Source: Minisyncoccota bacterium | Lineage (GTDB): Bacteria; Patescibacteriota; Minisyncoccia; Phycocordibacterales; JACOZG01 | NCBI GenBank assembly: GCA_020057185.1 | Contig: JAGVGK010000045.1 | Location: 1-46,594, forward strand | Direction: 5' to 3' | Length of the DNA stretch: 46,594 bases | Shown here: positions 26,364-36,183 of the stretch, piece by piece | Numbering within the stretch: position 1 is the stretch's first letter | Layout: every line of letters starts with the position of its first letter | Translations under genes and position numbers: made by a program | Notes under the pieces: generated by a model | What the model was told of the DNA's origin: nothing | The model's database searches: none | The model's input: the letters and a program-made list of their open reading frames with translations, nothing else

Positions 26364-26439
26364 TTGACTTTCAGACCCAATTATAATAACCTAATGGGCA
26401 GAGGCAGAATCGTAAGGCAAGTCGAGATCGCGTGATTCT
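26364..26439 (+). promoter_or_regulatory. conserved promoter/leader block, copy B
   Basis: TTGACTTTCAGACCCAATTATAATAACCTAATGGGCAGAGGCAGAATCGTAAGGCAAGTCGAGATCGCGTGATTCT. Confidence 0.65.
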
Positions 26440-26478
26440 TGACGAGATTTTGAAGGAAATTAAAAAAGGAGAATGGGC

Positions 26479-26679
26479 ATGTTACTTGTGGGTCTTCTGG
26501 TGGTTTCGATTGGTTCTTCCATGCTTGGCGCCAGTATTGAACATGATAGTCTAATGAAACGATACCCTCATTTCGACTGGAGGGAAGGTGCTGGGTATAG
26601 CCCATTTATGTTTTGGTTCGGAGTACTCGGTATTTTTGCGGGAGTATTTGTTGCCTTCATTCCTCAATTGTTTAACTAA
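26479..26679 (+). CDS. small membrane protein
   Basis: Two TM segments; RBS AAAGGAG; start moved from 26473 to 26479 because of RBS spacing. Confidence 0.6.
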   Translation: MLLVGLLVVSIGSSMLGASIEHDSLMKRYPHFDWREGAGYSPFMFWFGVLGIFAGVFVAFIPQLFN

Positions 26680-26704
26680 CTGGAAGTGGACGAGTGGCTT
26701 AGTA

Positions 26705-26746
26705 TAAAGCGCACGACCTTCGCGGGTCCGTGCGCTTTTTTCTTTA
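26705..26746 (+). terminator. intrinsic terminator
   Basis: aaagcgcacg...cgtgcgctttttt. Confidence 0.75.
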
Positions 26747-26831
26747 CTCTTTAATTTCTACTCTTAAACTATTTACGGTCGTAAAAATCTTAAGAGTTAA
26801 CTTTTTATTGATTATAGTATAGGATAACTGA

Positions 26832-27479
26832 ATGAGAATTAATCGTTATCTGGCACTCAAAAAATACGCCACCCGTCGCGGGGCGGATAAGTTGATCGAG
26901 GTGGGGTTGGTAACGATCAACGGCCGGGTGGCGAAAATCGGTGAGACGGTCACCGAAACTGATTGGGTGGAAGTGAGGCAAGCGAAAAAACCGAAAACTT
27001 ACACTTATCTCGCCTATCACAAACCGTGTGGTGAAGTGACCAGTTCACCACTGCCCGGACTCTTCCCCATCGGCCGACTCGACAAAGATTCCAGTGGTTT
27101 GCTTCTCCTCACTGACGATGGCCGAATCACTGATCGCCTCCTCAATCCCGAGCATACTCACGAGAAAGAATATGTCGTGACCGCGAGAGAACCATTGCGC
27201 TCAAACTTCGCTCGACAAATGTCGGGCGGGGTTCTCATCGGTGATTACACAACCCGACCCTGCCAAGTGGAAACAATTAACGATTACACTTTCCGAATTA
27301 TTTTAACCGAGGGCAAAAAACATCAAATCAGACAAATGTGTTCGGCGCTAAGCGTGACGGTCACCGATCTAACTCGCACGCGCATTATGAATCTTCGACT
27401 CGGTCACCTTACCGCGGGCACCCATCGTCCCCTCACCGCGCCGGAATTATCCACCCTTCTCAAAAGTCTCGGGTTGTGA
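26832..27479 (+). CDS. rRNA pseudouridine synthase (RsuA/RluB/E/F family)
   Basis: S4-like N-terminus; LFPIGRLDKDSSGLLLLTDDG, KKHQIRQMCSAL. Confidence 0.9.
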   Translation: MRINRYLALKKYATRRGADKLIEVGLVTINGRVAKIGETVTETDWVEVRQAKKPKTYTYLAYHKPCGEVTSSPLPGLFPIGRLDKDSSGLLLLTDDGRITDRLLNPEHTHEKEYVVTAREPLRSNFARQMSGGVLIGDYTTRPCQVETINDYTFRIILTEGKKHQIRQMCSALSVTVTDLTRTRIMNLRLGHLTAGTHRPLTAPELSTLLKSLGL

Positions 27480-27489
27480 GTAAAAACAT

Positions 27490-27693
27490 TTAAAATCCGT
27501 TAAGCGCGTTAGTATAATTGCTCAAGAACGACGGGATGACAAAAGCCAGAGCAATTAATGGCAGAACCAAACCAAGAATCGTCACCCAGATAATGACGAG
27601 AAAATATTTTCGTGTTTTCTCTACTGACCGATAAATCGTGTCCAGTTTGATCTCTTGTTCCGCCAACTTTTTTTGTATTTCTTGATCCATCAC
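27490..27693 (-). CDS. small membrane hypothetical protein
   Basis: 67 aa; coiled N-terminus then two TM. Confidence 0.55.
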   Translation of the reverse strand: MMDQEIQKKLAEQEIKLDTIYRSVEKTRKYFLVIIWVTILGLVLPLIALAFVIPSFLSNYTNALNGF

Positions 27694-27711
27694 TAGATTA
27701 TAGCGCCTTTT

Positions 27712-28554
27712 CTAAGTTTTGGCTTTGAGTCGTTTTCGACTTTCCGATGTTTGCAGATAATTTTTTGGGGAAACCACACTTCGGCCAATTTCTTTTTCGG
27801 TTTGTTTTCGGGCATTGCCCGCCACCCTTCCCCCTCTCTCGGCCACTTGTTTATTTTTTACAAAAGTATCTGGCTTTTCTTGTTGCGAAATTTCAGTGGT
27901 CACCCGCTCGCCTAGCATATTGAAAATCAATTCCAAGTCATCCATATGGTCACGCAAATTTTGCCGTTTCAGTCCTTTCAGCTTTTTATATTCACTCGGA
28001 GTGACACCGAAGGTAGCTTTGGAAATTTCGGCGGTCAAAATTTCATATTCTTTTTGTTCTTTGACACCCCGTTTTTGCCATTCATCCGTTAATTCTTCAC
28101 GAATCACAATCCCGCGCATTCTTTTTTCTATCCAGCTTTCAGAATAACCCTTAAGTTTATAGAGCAGTTTGGTTCTTTTAGCAGCCAACTCTGGGTCTTC
28201 AATTTCTTGCACTCGTTCATAGCCGACCTTAGCCAACCAAAGTTTGAACGGTTCAGCTTTAGGGGATGGGATGGATTGGATAATGCGGAAAATACCTTCG
28301 GTGTTGGCGCAATCGGTTTCATAATTTTTGCCGTCAGAGGCCGGTAATTTCAGTTGGTGACAAAATGTCACCAACTCACTTCCCTCTTCTCTTAACCTTT
28401 GAACGAGCTTATTCCAATATTTTCTAGCCGTATAATCATTTTCTTGATCAGTTAATGCTTGGACCACATCCACCACCGAAAACCACCATTGGTTTTTATA
28501 AATAGTTTTTCTAATTTCCCTTCCCTTAAACAAAGTAATCTTTGTCGTTTCCAT
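27712..28554 (-). CDS. BRO-N (phage antirepressor-like) domain protein
   Basis: FKGREIRKTIYKNQWWFSVVDVVQALTDQENDYTARKYWNKLVQRL...TEGIFRIIQSIPSPKAEPFKLWLAKVGYERVQE. Confidence 0.85.
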   Translation of the reverse strand: METTKITLFKGREIRKTIYKNQWWFSVVDVVQALTDQENDYTARKYWNKLVQRLREEGSELVTFCHQLKLPASDGKNYETDCANTEGIFRIIQSIPSPKAEPFKLWLAKVGYERVQEIEDPELAAKRTKLLYKLKGYSESWIEKRMRGIVIREELTDEWQKRGVKEQKEYEILTAEISKATFGVTPSEYKKLKGLKRQNLRDHMDDLELIFNMLGERVTTEISQQEKPDTFVKNKQVAERGGRVAGNARKQTEKEIGRSVVSPKNYLQTSESRKRLKAKT

Positions 28555-28583
28555 AACTAATTATAGCACTTTTTTGCCTTCCC

Positions 28584-30356
28584 CTACGCGAGGAAACCGC
28601 CAGCTTGAATCTCCCATAATTTTTTATACAAACCGCCGGTGTGAGACAACAACTCTTGATGCGTCCCGGTAGAAACAACCTGACCATCTTCCACCACCAC
28701 GATGCGATCCATTTTCATTATCGTCGAGAGACGATGAGCGATCACAATTACGGTTTTCCCTTCCATCAATTGTCGAAGCGCATCTTGAATCAAGGCTTCA
28801 GATTCCGAATCAAGGCTAGAGGTCGCTTCATCGAGTACAAGAATAGGGGCGTTCTTAAGAATCGCGCGTGCAATCGCCACTCGTTGACGTTCTCCGCCAG
28901 ATAATTTGACTCCCCGCTCGCCCACATAAGTGTTAAAGCCTTCCGGATATTGGCTAATAAATTCGTAGCAATGCGCTTTCTTCGCCGCCTCAATTACTTC
29001 CTCATCGGTCGCCCCGCGTTTGCCATATCTGATATTCTCCATCAGCGAGCGATGAAATAAAATTGGTTCTTGCGGGACTAACGAGATGGCCTCGCGCAAA
29101 CTCTCTTGAGTAACAGCCGAAATATTTTGCTGATCAACATAAACTCCCCCACTTTCCACATCAAAAAACCGAAAAAGTAATTTAATAATCGTCGTCTTGC
29201 CGGCGCCCGACGGACCGACTAAAGCCACCTTTTCTCGACTATTGATAAGCAAATTAAAATCTTTGAGCACCGCTCGAGTTTGGCGAAAACTGAAAATAAC
29301 CTCGCGAAATTCCACCTGCCCAAGACTCACCTTAAGCCTCGGCGCGTTTGGTTTATTGATAATCTCGTGCGGTCGATTCATTATCTCCACCATCTCAGTC
29401 GCATCAGCAAAAGCTTCATACATGTGACGAATAACCCCGCCCAGATTCCATAATTTATCAAAGGCATTAATTAAATAAGCTTGGATCAAAGCGAAATCAC
29501 CGATGGTAATCAAACCATCCCGCCAAAAAATAATCCCCAAATAAATAAGGACGATTTCGATGCCAATCATAAATAGACCTTGAATCATGTTGACCAACTC
29601 ATCGAGACGCCAAGTCGTCAGCCGTAGATGCATCAAGGAATCGACAACACACTGAAAAATTGAAAGCTCTTCTTTAATCCCCGTAAAAAGCTTGACCGTG
29701 GTGTCGTTAGTCACCGAGTCCGAAAGTACGCCGGTCATTTCTGAATCTTTTTCCGCCGTAAGAATGTTATATTTCAGTTTCCAGCGCGCGATAATAAACT
29801 GGATGGTCATTAGAATAATTACCCAAATCAGAAAAACTGCTCCTAACCAAAAACTGCGGTAAAAAAGAACGATCAAAATTCCGGTCAGAGAAACCACGAG
29901 GGGCAAGAGATCGTAGGTGACTCGATCAGCAAATTGTTCGAAGGCGCGGGAGAGACGGTTGATTTTACGCACCAATGATCCCGCAAAGTTATTTACAAAA
30001 AAAGTGTAAGAATGACCAAGTAGGTAAGTGAAGGCGGTTTGAGTTAAATCTCTCATCACCCGAGGTTGTAAATAAACATTAGCAAATTGCCCAATTCGCC
30101 GAGCGAGCCAGCTGATAAATTGTAAAATTAAAATCGAGAAAAGAATCGAGAAAAGGATCTCCGCCACCGCATTAGTCGGGACCGCCGCTGAAGCCAGAAC
30201 ATCGAAAAGACGCTTGTAATATAGCGGGATTATAATTCCCCCCACCGAGACGCTGGCGGTAAAAAATAAAGACAGAAACAACGCCAATTTATACCGCGCT
30301 GAATGACGCCAAAATATTTTCAGCACCGGCCTAATAACTAATTTTCTTTGACTCAT
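28584..30356 (-). CDS. ABC transporter, fused permease and ATPase
   Basis: GPSGAGKTT, VKLSGGERQRVAIARAIL, LVLDEATSSLDSESE. Confidence 0.93.
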   Translation of the reverse strand: MSQRKLVIRPVLKIFWRHSARYKLALFLSLFFTASVSVGGIIIPLYYKRLFDVLASAAVPTNAVAEILFSILFSILILQFISWLARRIGQFANVYLQPRVMRDLTQTAFTYLLGHSYTFFVNNFAGSLVRKINRLSRAFEQFADRVTYDLLPLVVSLTGILIVLFYRSFWLGAVFLIWVIILMTIQFIIARWKLKYNILTAEKDSEMTGVLSDSVTNDTTVKLFTGIKEELSIFQCVVDSLMHLRLTTWRLDELVNMIQGLFMIGIEIVLIYLGIIFWRDGLITIGDFALIQAYLINAFDKLWNLGGVIRHMYEAFADATEMVEIMNRPHEIINKPNAPRLKVSLGQVEFREVIFSFRQTRAVLKDFNLLINSREKVALVGPSGAGKTTIIKLLFRFFDVESGGVYVDQQNISAVTQESLREAISLVPQEPILFHRSLMENIRYGKRGATDEEVIEAAKKAHCYEFISQYPEGFNTYVGERGVKLSGGERQRVAIARAILKNAPILVLDEATSSLDSESEALIQDALRQLMEGKTVIVIAHRLSTIMKMDRIVVVEDGQVVSTGTHQELLSHTGGLYKKLWEIQAGGFLA

Positions 30357-30375
30357 TTTTTGAAGTTATTAAAAA

Positions 30376-30942
30376 TTAACTAACCTGCCACGCCTTCAGC
30401 CAATCGAGGGGGTAGAGAAGCATCACGATATTGATCAGGAGATTATCACGAATAAAATACGCCAGCATTATTTCGAAAGTGATGATGAGTGCGATGGAGA
30501 GTGACACACGAATTCGCGACGCGAGGAAAAAACCAATCATCATCGCCAGAATATCGGAAACTGAATTGATGACACTATCGCCGAAATAATCGAGTGAGAT
30601 TGTCACTTCCCGATAACGGTTAATGATGAAATCAGAATTTTCAAGAATTTCCCAAGCCCCCTCAAGCGTGATCGCCATCAAGAGACGGAGTGGGACCGGC
30701 AAACGCGGAAACAGTAACTTGAATAGAAGATAGAAGGCAAAACCATGAACAATGTGAGTGAACGAATACCAATCCGAGAGGTGTTGAGAATTCTCGGAAC
30801 TAAAAACGACACCATGCCAAAGTCGGACAAATCCGCACTTACACCACGGCACTTGTCCCATCAAGTAGAGAATAAGAGCCGTTAGTGAAACTAGTCCAAT
30901 GCTGATCAATACATAGTATCGAGGTGAAATTCTTCGATCCAT
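30376..30942 (-). CDS. DUF2585-like membrane protein
   Basis: WHGVVFSSENSQHLSDWYSFTHIVHGFAFYLLF...EGAWEILENSDFIINRYREVTISLDYFGDSVINSVSD. Confidence 0.8.
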   Translation of the reverse strand: MDRRISPRYYVLISIGLVSLTALILYLMGQVPWCKCGFVRLWHGVVFSSENSQHLSDWYSFTHIVHGFAFYLLFKLLFPRLPVPLRLLMAITLEGAWEILENSDFIINRYREVTISLDYFGDSVINSVSDILAMMIGFFLASRIRVSLSIALIITFEIMLAYFIRDNLLINIVMLLYPLDWLKAWQVS

Positions 30943-30980
30943 TACTAAATCATAGCATTTCCTGACAAAATTAAAAAAAT

Positions 30981-31016
30981 ACCCCGCCGTGACTTAGTCA
31001 GAGGGCGGGGCTTTTT
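30981..31016 (-). terminator. terminator downstream of csrA
   Basis: ccccgcc...ggcgggg hairpin. Confidence 0.6.
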
Positions 31017-31018
31017 AC

Positions 31019-31252
31019 TCAAGACGCGATCGGCGGAATCACAGATGAATCAGATGGTATGGATGGTACGGGAGATGATGCTTGCTGATTCTCGCACTTG
31101 ATCGCATCATAAACTTCTTTACGATGGACTTGGATATGTCGGGGAGCGTTGATACCGAGACGCACTTTGTCGCCTCTGATATCAACGATGGTAATTTCCA
31201 CATCATCCCCAATCATAATGGTCTCATCGCGTTGCCTTGAAAGAACTAACAC
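31019..31252 (-). CDS. csrA: carbon storage regulator CsrA
   Basis: [51 protein letters not shown]. Confidence 0.93.
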   Translation of the reverse strand: MLVLSRQRDETIMIGDDVEITIVDIRGDKVRLGINAPRHIQVHRKEVYDAIKCENQQASSPVPSIPSDSSVIPPIAS

Positions 31253-31309
31253 GGTTCACCCCTTTCTGGGATTCCATTCCCAAGAATTCCTAAGAACCAT
31301 CCTCTTTCG

Positions 31310-31338
31310 AAAGTAGCAAATAATCAATATTTTGTCAA
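31310..31338 (-). promoter_or_regulatory. sigma70-type promoter of csrA
   Basis: TTGACA, 17-nt spacer, TACTTT on minus strand. Confidence 0.55.
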
Positions 31339-32756
31339 AAATTTTTCCCTAAATCCAGTATTTCATCAATTCTGATTTGGGCGACAAATTCGGGCACATG
31401 CGAAACGAGAATCATTGCTCCTTGATATTTATCGAGCGCCGACGCGATTAACGGCAGGTGACGGAAGTTGATGTGGTTGGTTGGCTCGTCGAGAATGAGC
31501 AAACCGGGGCGTTCCAAAACCAGTCGCGCGAAAGCCACCAACCCTTTCTGCCCTTCCGAGAGACAGCCGATCTTACTCTTGATTACTTCACCATTAATCA
31601 AGAAGCCGGCGGCGATGCTCCGCATCGCCTGGTCACTCTTATCCGCCATCACCGCCATTAAAGATTCATAAACGGTGTCGTCGAAATTAAGGGTGGAAAA
31701 ATCTTGGCGATAATAACCAACTCTCACTCCCGTCGCGATCATCGCGCCTTTAGCTTTTCCGCGCACCACGGCTTCGAGTAAAGTACTCTTGCCAATACCA
31801 TTAGGTCCAGCGAGTAAAAGATGTTGCCCCCGCCGAAGTGAGACGCCAGAAATATTTATCACCTCACCGACCAAATCATCCTGAACCGGAATCGTGAACG
31901 GCCGAATCGTCTTGTCTTCTCGCCGAACATCCACTTGACTCTCCTCCATCTCGGCGGCATCGGCTCGCATCCGCTTGGCCAAGAGACGCAGACGACCACC
32001 CTTCATGGCGAAAAAGTTGGCCTTCTCCTTCTTGGCAATCGCCTCTTTCGCCAGCCGGGCATTCTGACTATTCTCCTTCGCCACCCGCGCCGCAATTTGC
32101 GTCACCACATCGAAATAATTACCGGCGTACGGCTCAATTTTCCGCGTGTAAATATCGAGATAGAGGACCGAGTCGGTAAATTTGTTTAAGAAATCGGCAT
32201 CATGCGAAATGACCATCACTGTTTTCGGATAATCAATCAAGAATTTGGTCAGATGAAGAATCCCCGCCCGATCAAGATTGTTGGTCGGCTCGTCGAGTAA
32301 GAGTAAATCAGGATCTTGGATTAAAGCCGAAGCCAGTAACAGTCGCCCCTGCTCACCTCCCGAAAAAGATTTCATCACTCGATCATGAACCTTCTTATGT
32401 TCTTTCAAATTCACCACCTCCAGCACGGCGTCAATGCGCGGATCAAGATCGTAAATTTTGGTGGCGAAACATTTTGCAAAAAATTCCCGCACCGTGAGCG
32501 TCAACTGTTCCCGAGGAATCACTTGACATGACAAAGCGATCGTCAAACCATTAACAACATTCACCTTACCCGATTCCGGTTTCAAACCGCCAGCGATGAG
32601 CTGGAAGACCGTGCTTTTACCGGCACCATTTTGCCCCATCAAGGTCACCTTCATCCCGCGCCGAACCGAGAAATTAACCTCGTCTAAAATGGGCTGATTC
32701 GCCCCGTGCTCGAAGGAAACATTCTCGAAAGAAATAATACTTTCCGCTTTTGCCAT
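31335..32756 (-). CDS. ABC-F family ATPase
   Basis: Two ATPase domains: GQNGAGKS/FSGGEQGRLLLASALI/LLLLDEPTNNLD and GPNGIGKS/LILDEPTNHIN. Confidence 0.9.
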   Translation of the reverse strand: MAKAESIISFENVSFEHGANQPILDEVNFSVRRGMKVTLMGQNGAGKSTVFQLIAGGLKPESGKVNVVNGLTIALSCQVIPREQLTLTVREFFAKCFATKIYDLDPRIDAVLEVVNLKEHKKVHDRVMKSFSGGEQGRLLLASALIQDPDLLLLDEPTNNLDRAGILHLTKFLIDYPKTVMVISHDADFLNKFTDSVLYLDIYTRKIEPYAGNYFDVVTQIAARVAKENSQNARLAKEAIAKKEKANFFAMKGGRLRLLAKRMRADAAEMEESQVDVRREDKTIRPFTIPVQDDLVGEVINISGVSLRRGQHLLLAGPNGIGKSTLLEAVVRGKAKGAMIATGVRVGYYRQDFSTLNFDDTVYESLMAVMADKSDQAMRSIAAGFLINGEVIKSKIGCLSEGQKGLVAFARLVLERPGLLILDEPTNHINFRHLPLIASALDKYQGAMILVSHVPEFVAQIRIDEILDLGKNF

Positions 32757-32757
32757 A

Positions 32758-33057
32758 TTATATTTGTTGGAACGATTTTAAAAAACGGATAAAGGTTTTG
32801 CCGTAAGGAGACGAGGTATGTTCAACAAATTTACCACGATAATTTTTATTGATCAGCCCTGCTTGATGGAGCCGTCTGGTGTGCTCGCCAATTGTTTTTT
32901 CGTTAACTCGGAGCGTCTCCGTAATCTCTTCCAGGGTTATCCCCTCGCGTTTCGCGACCAAAAGCAGGATCTCAATCCGATGATGATTAGCAACACCCTT
33001 AAAATGCCTCTCCATTTGTTTGGCAGTTTTAATTTTCCCCATGTTTCCATTATACAC
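32758..33057 (-). CDS. ArsR-like winged-helix transcriptional regulator
   Basis: LKGVANHHRIEILLLVAKREGITLEEITETLRVNEKTIGEHTRRLHQAGLI. Confidence 0.8.
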   Translation of the reverse strand: MYNGNMGKIKTAKQMERHFKGVANHHRIEILLLVAKREGITLEEITETLRVNEKTIGEHTRRLHQAGLINKNYRGKFVEHTSSPYGKTFIRFLKSFQQI

Positions 33058-33195
33058 GACAACCCAATATTCTCAAGTTTATAAGGATGTTATTTTGTAG
33101 AATTTGTAGAAAATAACAATTGGGAGGAAATTAGCGAATCCCAGTATCACAAGTGATGTCGGCTGTGACGTAGCCACTCTGACCGACGACGACCT

Positions 33196-33660
33196 CTACC
33201 GGCGAATGCCGGAACTGATTGGCGGCGCAGTAACTCCGGCAAACATAATAGGAATCTCTAGCGCATCATCGTGTTCTGGCAAACCCGAGGGGTTGTCTTT
33301 TTTCAAAATCAGAAAACCGCGATTGCTATAGGTATTTTTATCTACCGTGAATGTAAGGGTCGCCTCAAACGGGACGAAGCCTGTCGTCATCCAGTCACCC
33401 TTGGCCTGCGCGATACCTTGGGCAATAATCAATCCATCCCAATTGGTAAGGACGACTGGAAAGCTCGCTTCAAAATACCAATTGCCCCGCGCTTCTCCCG
33501 TAATGGTAAGCGGACTCGAGATGGTCTGATTGAGGCGCGGAGAATCAACTCGGATAATCTTCGCTTGACCAGGTTGGTCGCTCGGTCTCGTTAGCTTCCA
33601 GGACACACCCAAAACCGCGATGACCAAAATGATAATAATTATCGGTAATGTTTTTTTCAT
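33196..33660 (-). CDS. Gmad2-type Ig-like domain protein
   Basis: IRVDSPRLNQTISSPLTITGEARGNWYFEASFPVVLTNWDGLIIAQG. Confidence 0.8.
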   Translation of the reverse strand: MKKTLPIIIIILVIAVLGVSWKLTRPSDQPGQAKIIRVDSPRLNQTISSPLTITGEARGNWYFEASFPVVLTNWDGLIIAQGIAQAKGDWMTTGFVPFEATLTFTVDKNTYSNRGFLILKKDNPSGLPEHDDALEIPIMFAGVTAPPISSGIRR

Positions 33661-33672
33661 AAAGATATTTTA

Positions 33673-34587
33673 TCATAATTTTGGCTGGTAGGTAGAAGTG
33701 AATTTAATTCTTTGTGATTCTGTTTTCTCTATTTTTTTATCTTTTATTGTGACCTTAAGCATGAGCCCCGATCGCGTGTCCGTCGAAAAATTCTGATCGA
33801 AAACGAAATTACCAAGACTATACGCGATGTAACCATCTTTGTATTTCTCCACTTCTTGCGCCACATGCGGATGATGACCAATCACCAAGTTAGCGCCGGC
33901 ATCGATCACGGCGTGCGCCAACGCTTCTTGCTTCTGATTATGTTTCGTCTCGTATTCATTCCCCCAATGGAACGACACGATGACCAGATCGGCGAGCGTT
34001 TTCGCTTTAGCAATATCTGGAATGATTTGTTTCAGATCCGAAAAGGCGACGGCCGGTTTCGAACTTTCTTTCATAATGCCTGCCGGCGCGAGATCGGTGT
34101 AAGCCAAGAACGCGACTTTAGTCCCCTTCACTTCTCTCACGAGTGGCTGGTGAGCTTCGGCGTAATCAATTCCCCCACCGATATAATCAATTCCATTATT
34201 TCTTAAAATATTTAAAGTGGCGTTGAAAGCGTCACGCCCATAATCCCAGAGGTGATTATTAGCCAGAGATAAAACATCGAAGCCCGCGCCAGTGAGACCG
34301 GCAACCGCACGCGGGTCGACGCGGAAAGAATAAATACTGCCAATCTTCACCCCCTTACTTGAGATCGGTCCCTCAAGATTGCCGATCAGCAAATCCGCTT
34401 CGGCTAAAGTGTCTTTGATTTCTAGAAACGGATACTGCCAATCATTCTTTTTCTCCATCAACCGCCCCACTCCGCGCGAGAGCATAATGTCGCCGACGAA
34501 AACGAGCGTGGCCGGTGGCGCAACTTTCTCGCTCTCGAAATTTACCACTGACCCAACCAGCATTAGCAAAAGCAAACCTAATTTCAT
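33673..34587 (-). CDS. CapA family protein (PGA_cap metallophosphatase fold)
   Basis: LVFVGDIMLSRGVG, LIGNLEGPIS, LSLANNHLWDYG, VIGHHPHVAQEVE. Confidence 0.88.
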   Translation of the reverse strand: MKLGLLLLMLVGSVVNFESEKVAPPATLVFVGDIMLSRGVGRLMEKKNDWQYPFLEIKDTLAEADLLIGNLEGPISSKGVKIGSIYSFRVDPRAVAGLTGAGFDVLSLANNHLWDYGRDAFNATLNILRNNGIDYIGGGIDYAEAHQPLVREVKGTKVAFLAYTDLAPAGIMKESSKPAVAFSDLKQIIPDIAKAKTLADLVIVSFHWGNEYETKHNQKQEALAHAVIDAGANLVIGHHPHVAQEVEKYKDGYIAYSLGNFVFDQNFSTDTRSGLMLKVTIKDKKIEKTESQRIKFTSTYQPKL

Positions 34588-34595
34588 AAAAATCT

Positions 34596-35571
34596 TTAGC
34601 TAATATATTTTCGACTAAGCGAGATGGAGAAATAGCCTAAACCAATAAAAATGAAGCCAAGAATCACCAGTAAAATCGGCCAACTAATCGAATCGGCAAA
34701 ATGTTCATTCGTGATATAGATAAAGTGAGCAACCAAAAACAGCACGCTAATCAATAACACCAAACGACTCCGAATGACAAAAATCGCCAGCGCCATTCCG
34801 CCAATCGTTAGCCCGAAGAAGAGTAATTTCCAAAGATCAAACTCGAAAACACGAGTAAAAGCGGCAACAAAAAAACCAACGCTGCCCAGGAAATTAAGAA
34901 CGGAGACTAAATACCGATTCCATCCTGAACGCCAAGAGTAGGCGAGCAAAAGATAACTTAAACCCACGATCATTGTCAGATAAGCGTACAAATCCTGAAA
35001 CTGATAGAAAGCGCCACCAACCATGGACTCAACCAAGAGATAGATCAGAGCAGTGCCGTTGGCGAGGGCGAAAAAAGTGAGCACCACATTCCGGTGATAA
35101 AAATTAAGCAAAAGATAAAAAAGAAAAATGAAACCGAAAACAATCGTCACTGGCCAAAGCGAAATAAAATTGTAGTCGAATTCATAGAGGGTCACCAACG
35201 CGCCACCGGGAATGAGGAAGCCGGCCAGCCCATGCCAGACTTCCCCGAGATGGCTGGCCGACTTGGTGCGTAAAAAGAAAGAGCCAATTCCTGCTAAAAT
35301 TAAACCGAGAATCAAGGTGACGAAAATCCGCCCGCTGGCGCCGAGATCCTCCCAGATTTGCGCGATGAAAAAGATGAGCCCAAGCAAAGCGACCGCGCCA
35401 CCGAGGATATAAAATAATTTCGTGAGCGAAAAGCGGGATTCATTAAAGGTTCGACCTTTCCCCCCCCAAGGTCGAACCTTGACTAGGGAGCCGATTCACA
35501 ATCTCCTCCCGACTAATCTCACCGGTCAACACTTTAGCTGATAATTCTTGCAATAATTCTTGATTAGTCAT
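34596..35571 (-). pseudogene. DUF2157-like membrane protein, frameshifted at a C8/G8 tract (intact if one G is lost)
   Basis: ATG at 35571 gives MTNQELLQELSAKVLTGEISREEIVNRLPSQGSTLGGERSNL*; removing one base from the G8 run joins it to ...GRTFNESRFSLTKLFYILGGAVALLGLIFFIAQIWEDLG (ORF 34596-35387). Confidence 0.65.
35446..35480. repeat. 13-bp perfect palindrome with T+C8 loop inside CDS
   Basis: AAGGTTCGACCTT-TCCCCCCCC-AAGGTCGAACCTT. Confidence 0.9.
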
Positions 35572-35586
35572 AATTATTTTGGATTA

Positions 35587-36156
35587 TTACATTTTTAATT
35601 CGCCCACGACCCAACCAATAAACTTGAAATTGTTATCCGAATAATAACGATCATTAGCGCCCAGCAAATCAAGCCGGTGACGCTTGCTCCCCTTGGTCAG
35701 ATAATAACCGTACTGGAACGACCCACCAAAGAAGGGAAAAAATTCCGAGCCACGGTTGTAACCATTATCGATCGAAACCCCGTCGGGTGAAGTGAGCAGT
35801 CCACTCAAACGCAAGCTTTCGGCTTCAGTAAAAGTAATCTCTCGACTCTCATTATTTTTCGTATCATGAACAAACAAACGGGGAAGATACCGGCCGTTTG
35901 CCAAAACGGCTGTTTGAGTCACCAGTCCCCCATTTTCCACTTGGTATAAACTATTGAGAAAAGCGTTACAATTTTGTGGATAATCTGGATAATACTGATA
36001 ATCGCCCGACCCATTATCACAAGTCGCATAGACGAAATTATATTGCGTCGAGAGGAAAACACCGGGCAGATAAACACTCACCGCCAATCCGATAATCAGC
36101 AGGATTGGCAACATAAAAGCCAAAATCACCACAATATTTTTCTTGATGAAGATCAT
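35587..36156 (-). CDS. membrane-anchored hypothetical protein
   Basis: N-terminal TM, 189-aa ORF. Confidence 0.6.
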   Translation of the reverse strand: MIFIKKNIVVILAFMLPILLIIGLAVSVYLPGVFLSTQYNFVYATCDNGSGDYQYYPDYPQNCNAFLNSLYQVENGGLVTQTAVLANGRYLPRLFVHDTKNNESREITFTEAESLRLSGLLTSPDGVSIDNGYNRGSEFFPFFGGSFQYGYYLTKGSKRHRLDLLGANDRYYSDNNFKFIGWVVGELKM

Positions 36157-36183
36157 CCTTTAATTTTATGCTAAAATCGAGTA

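Noticed and set aside
33120-33200. Possible frameshifted C-terminal extension of the Gmad2 protein (PVEVVVGQSGYVTADITCDTGIR)
   Set aside because: The Gmad2 domain already ends before the stop; the out-of-frame tail could be chance, and I could not support it.
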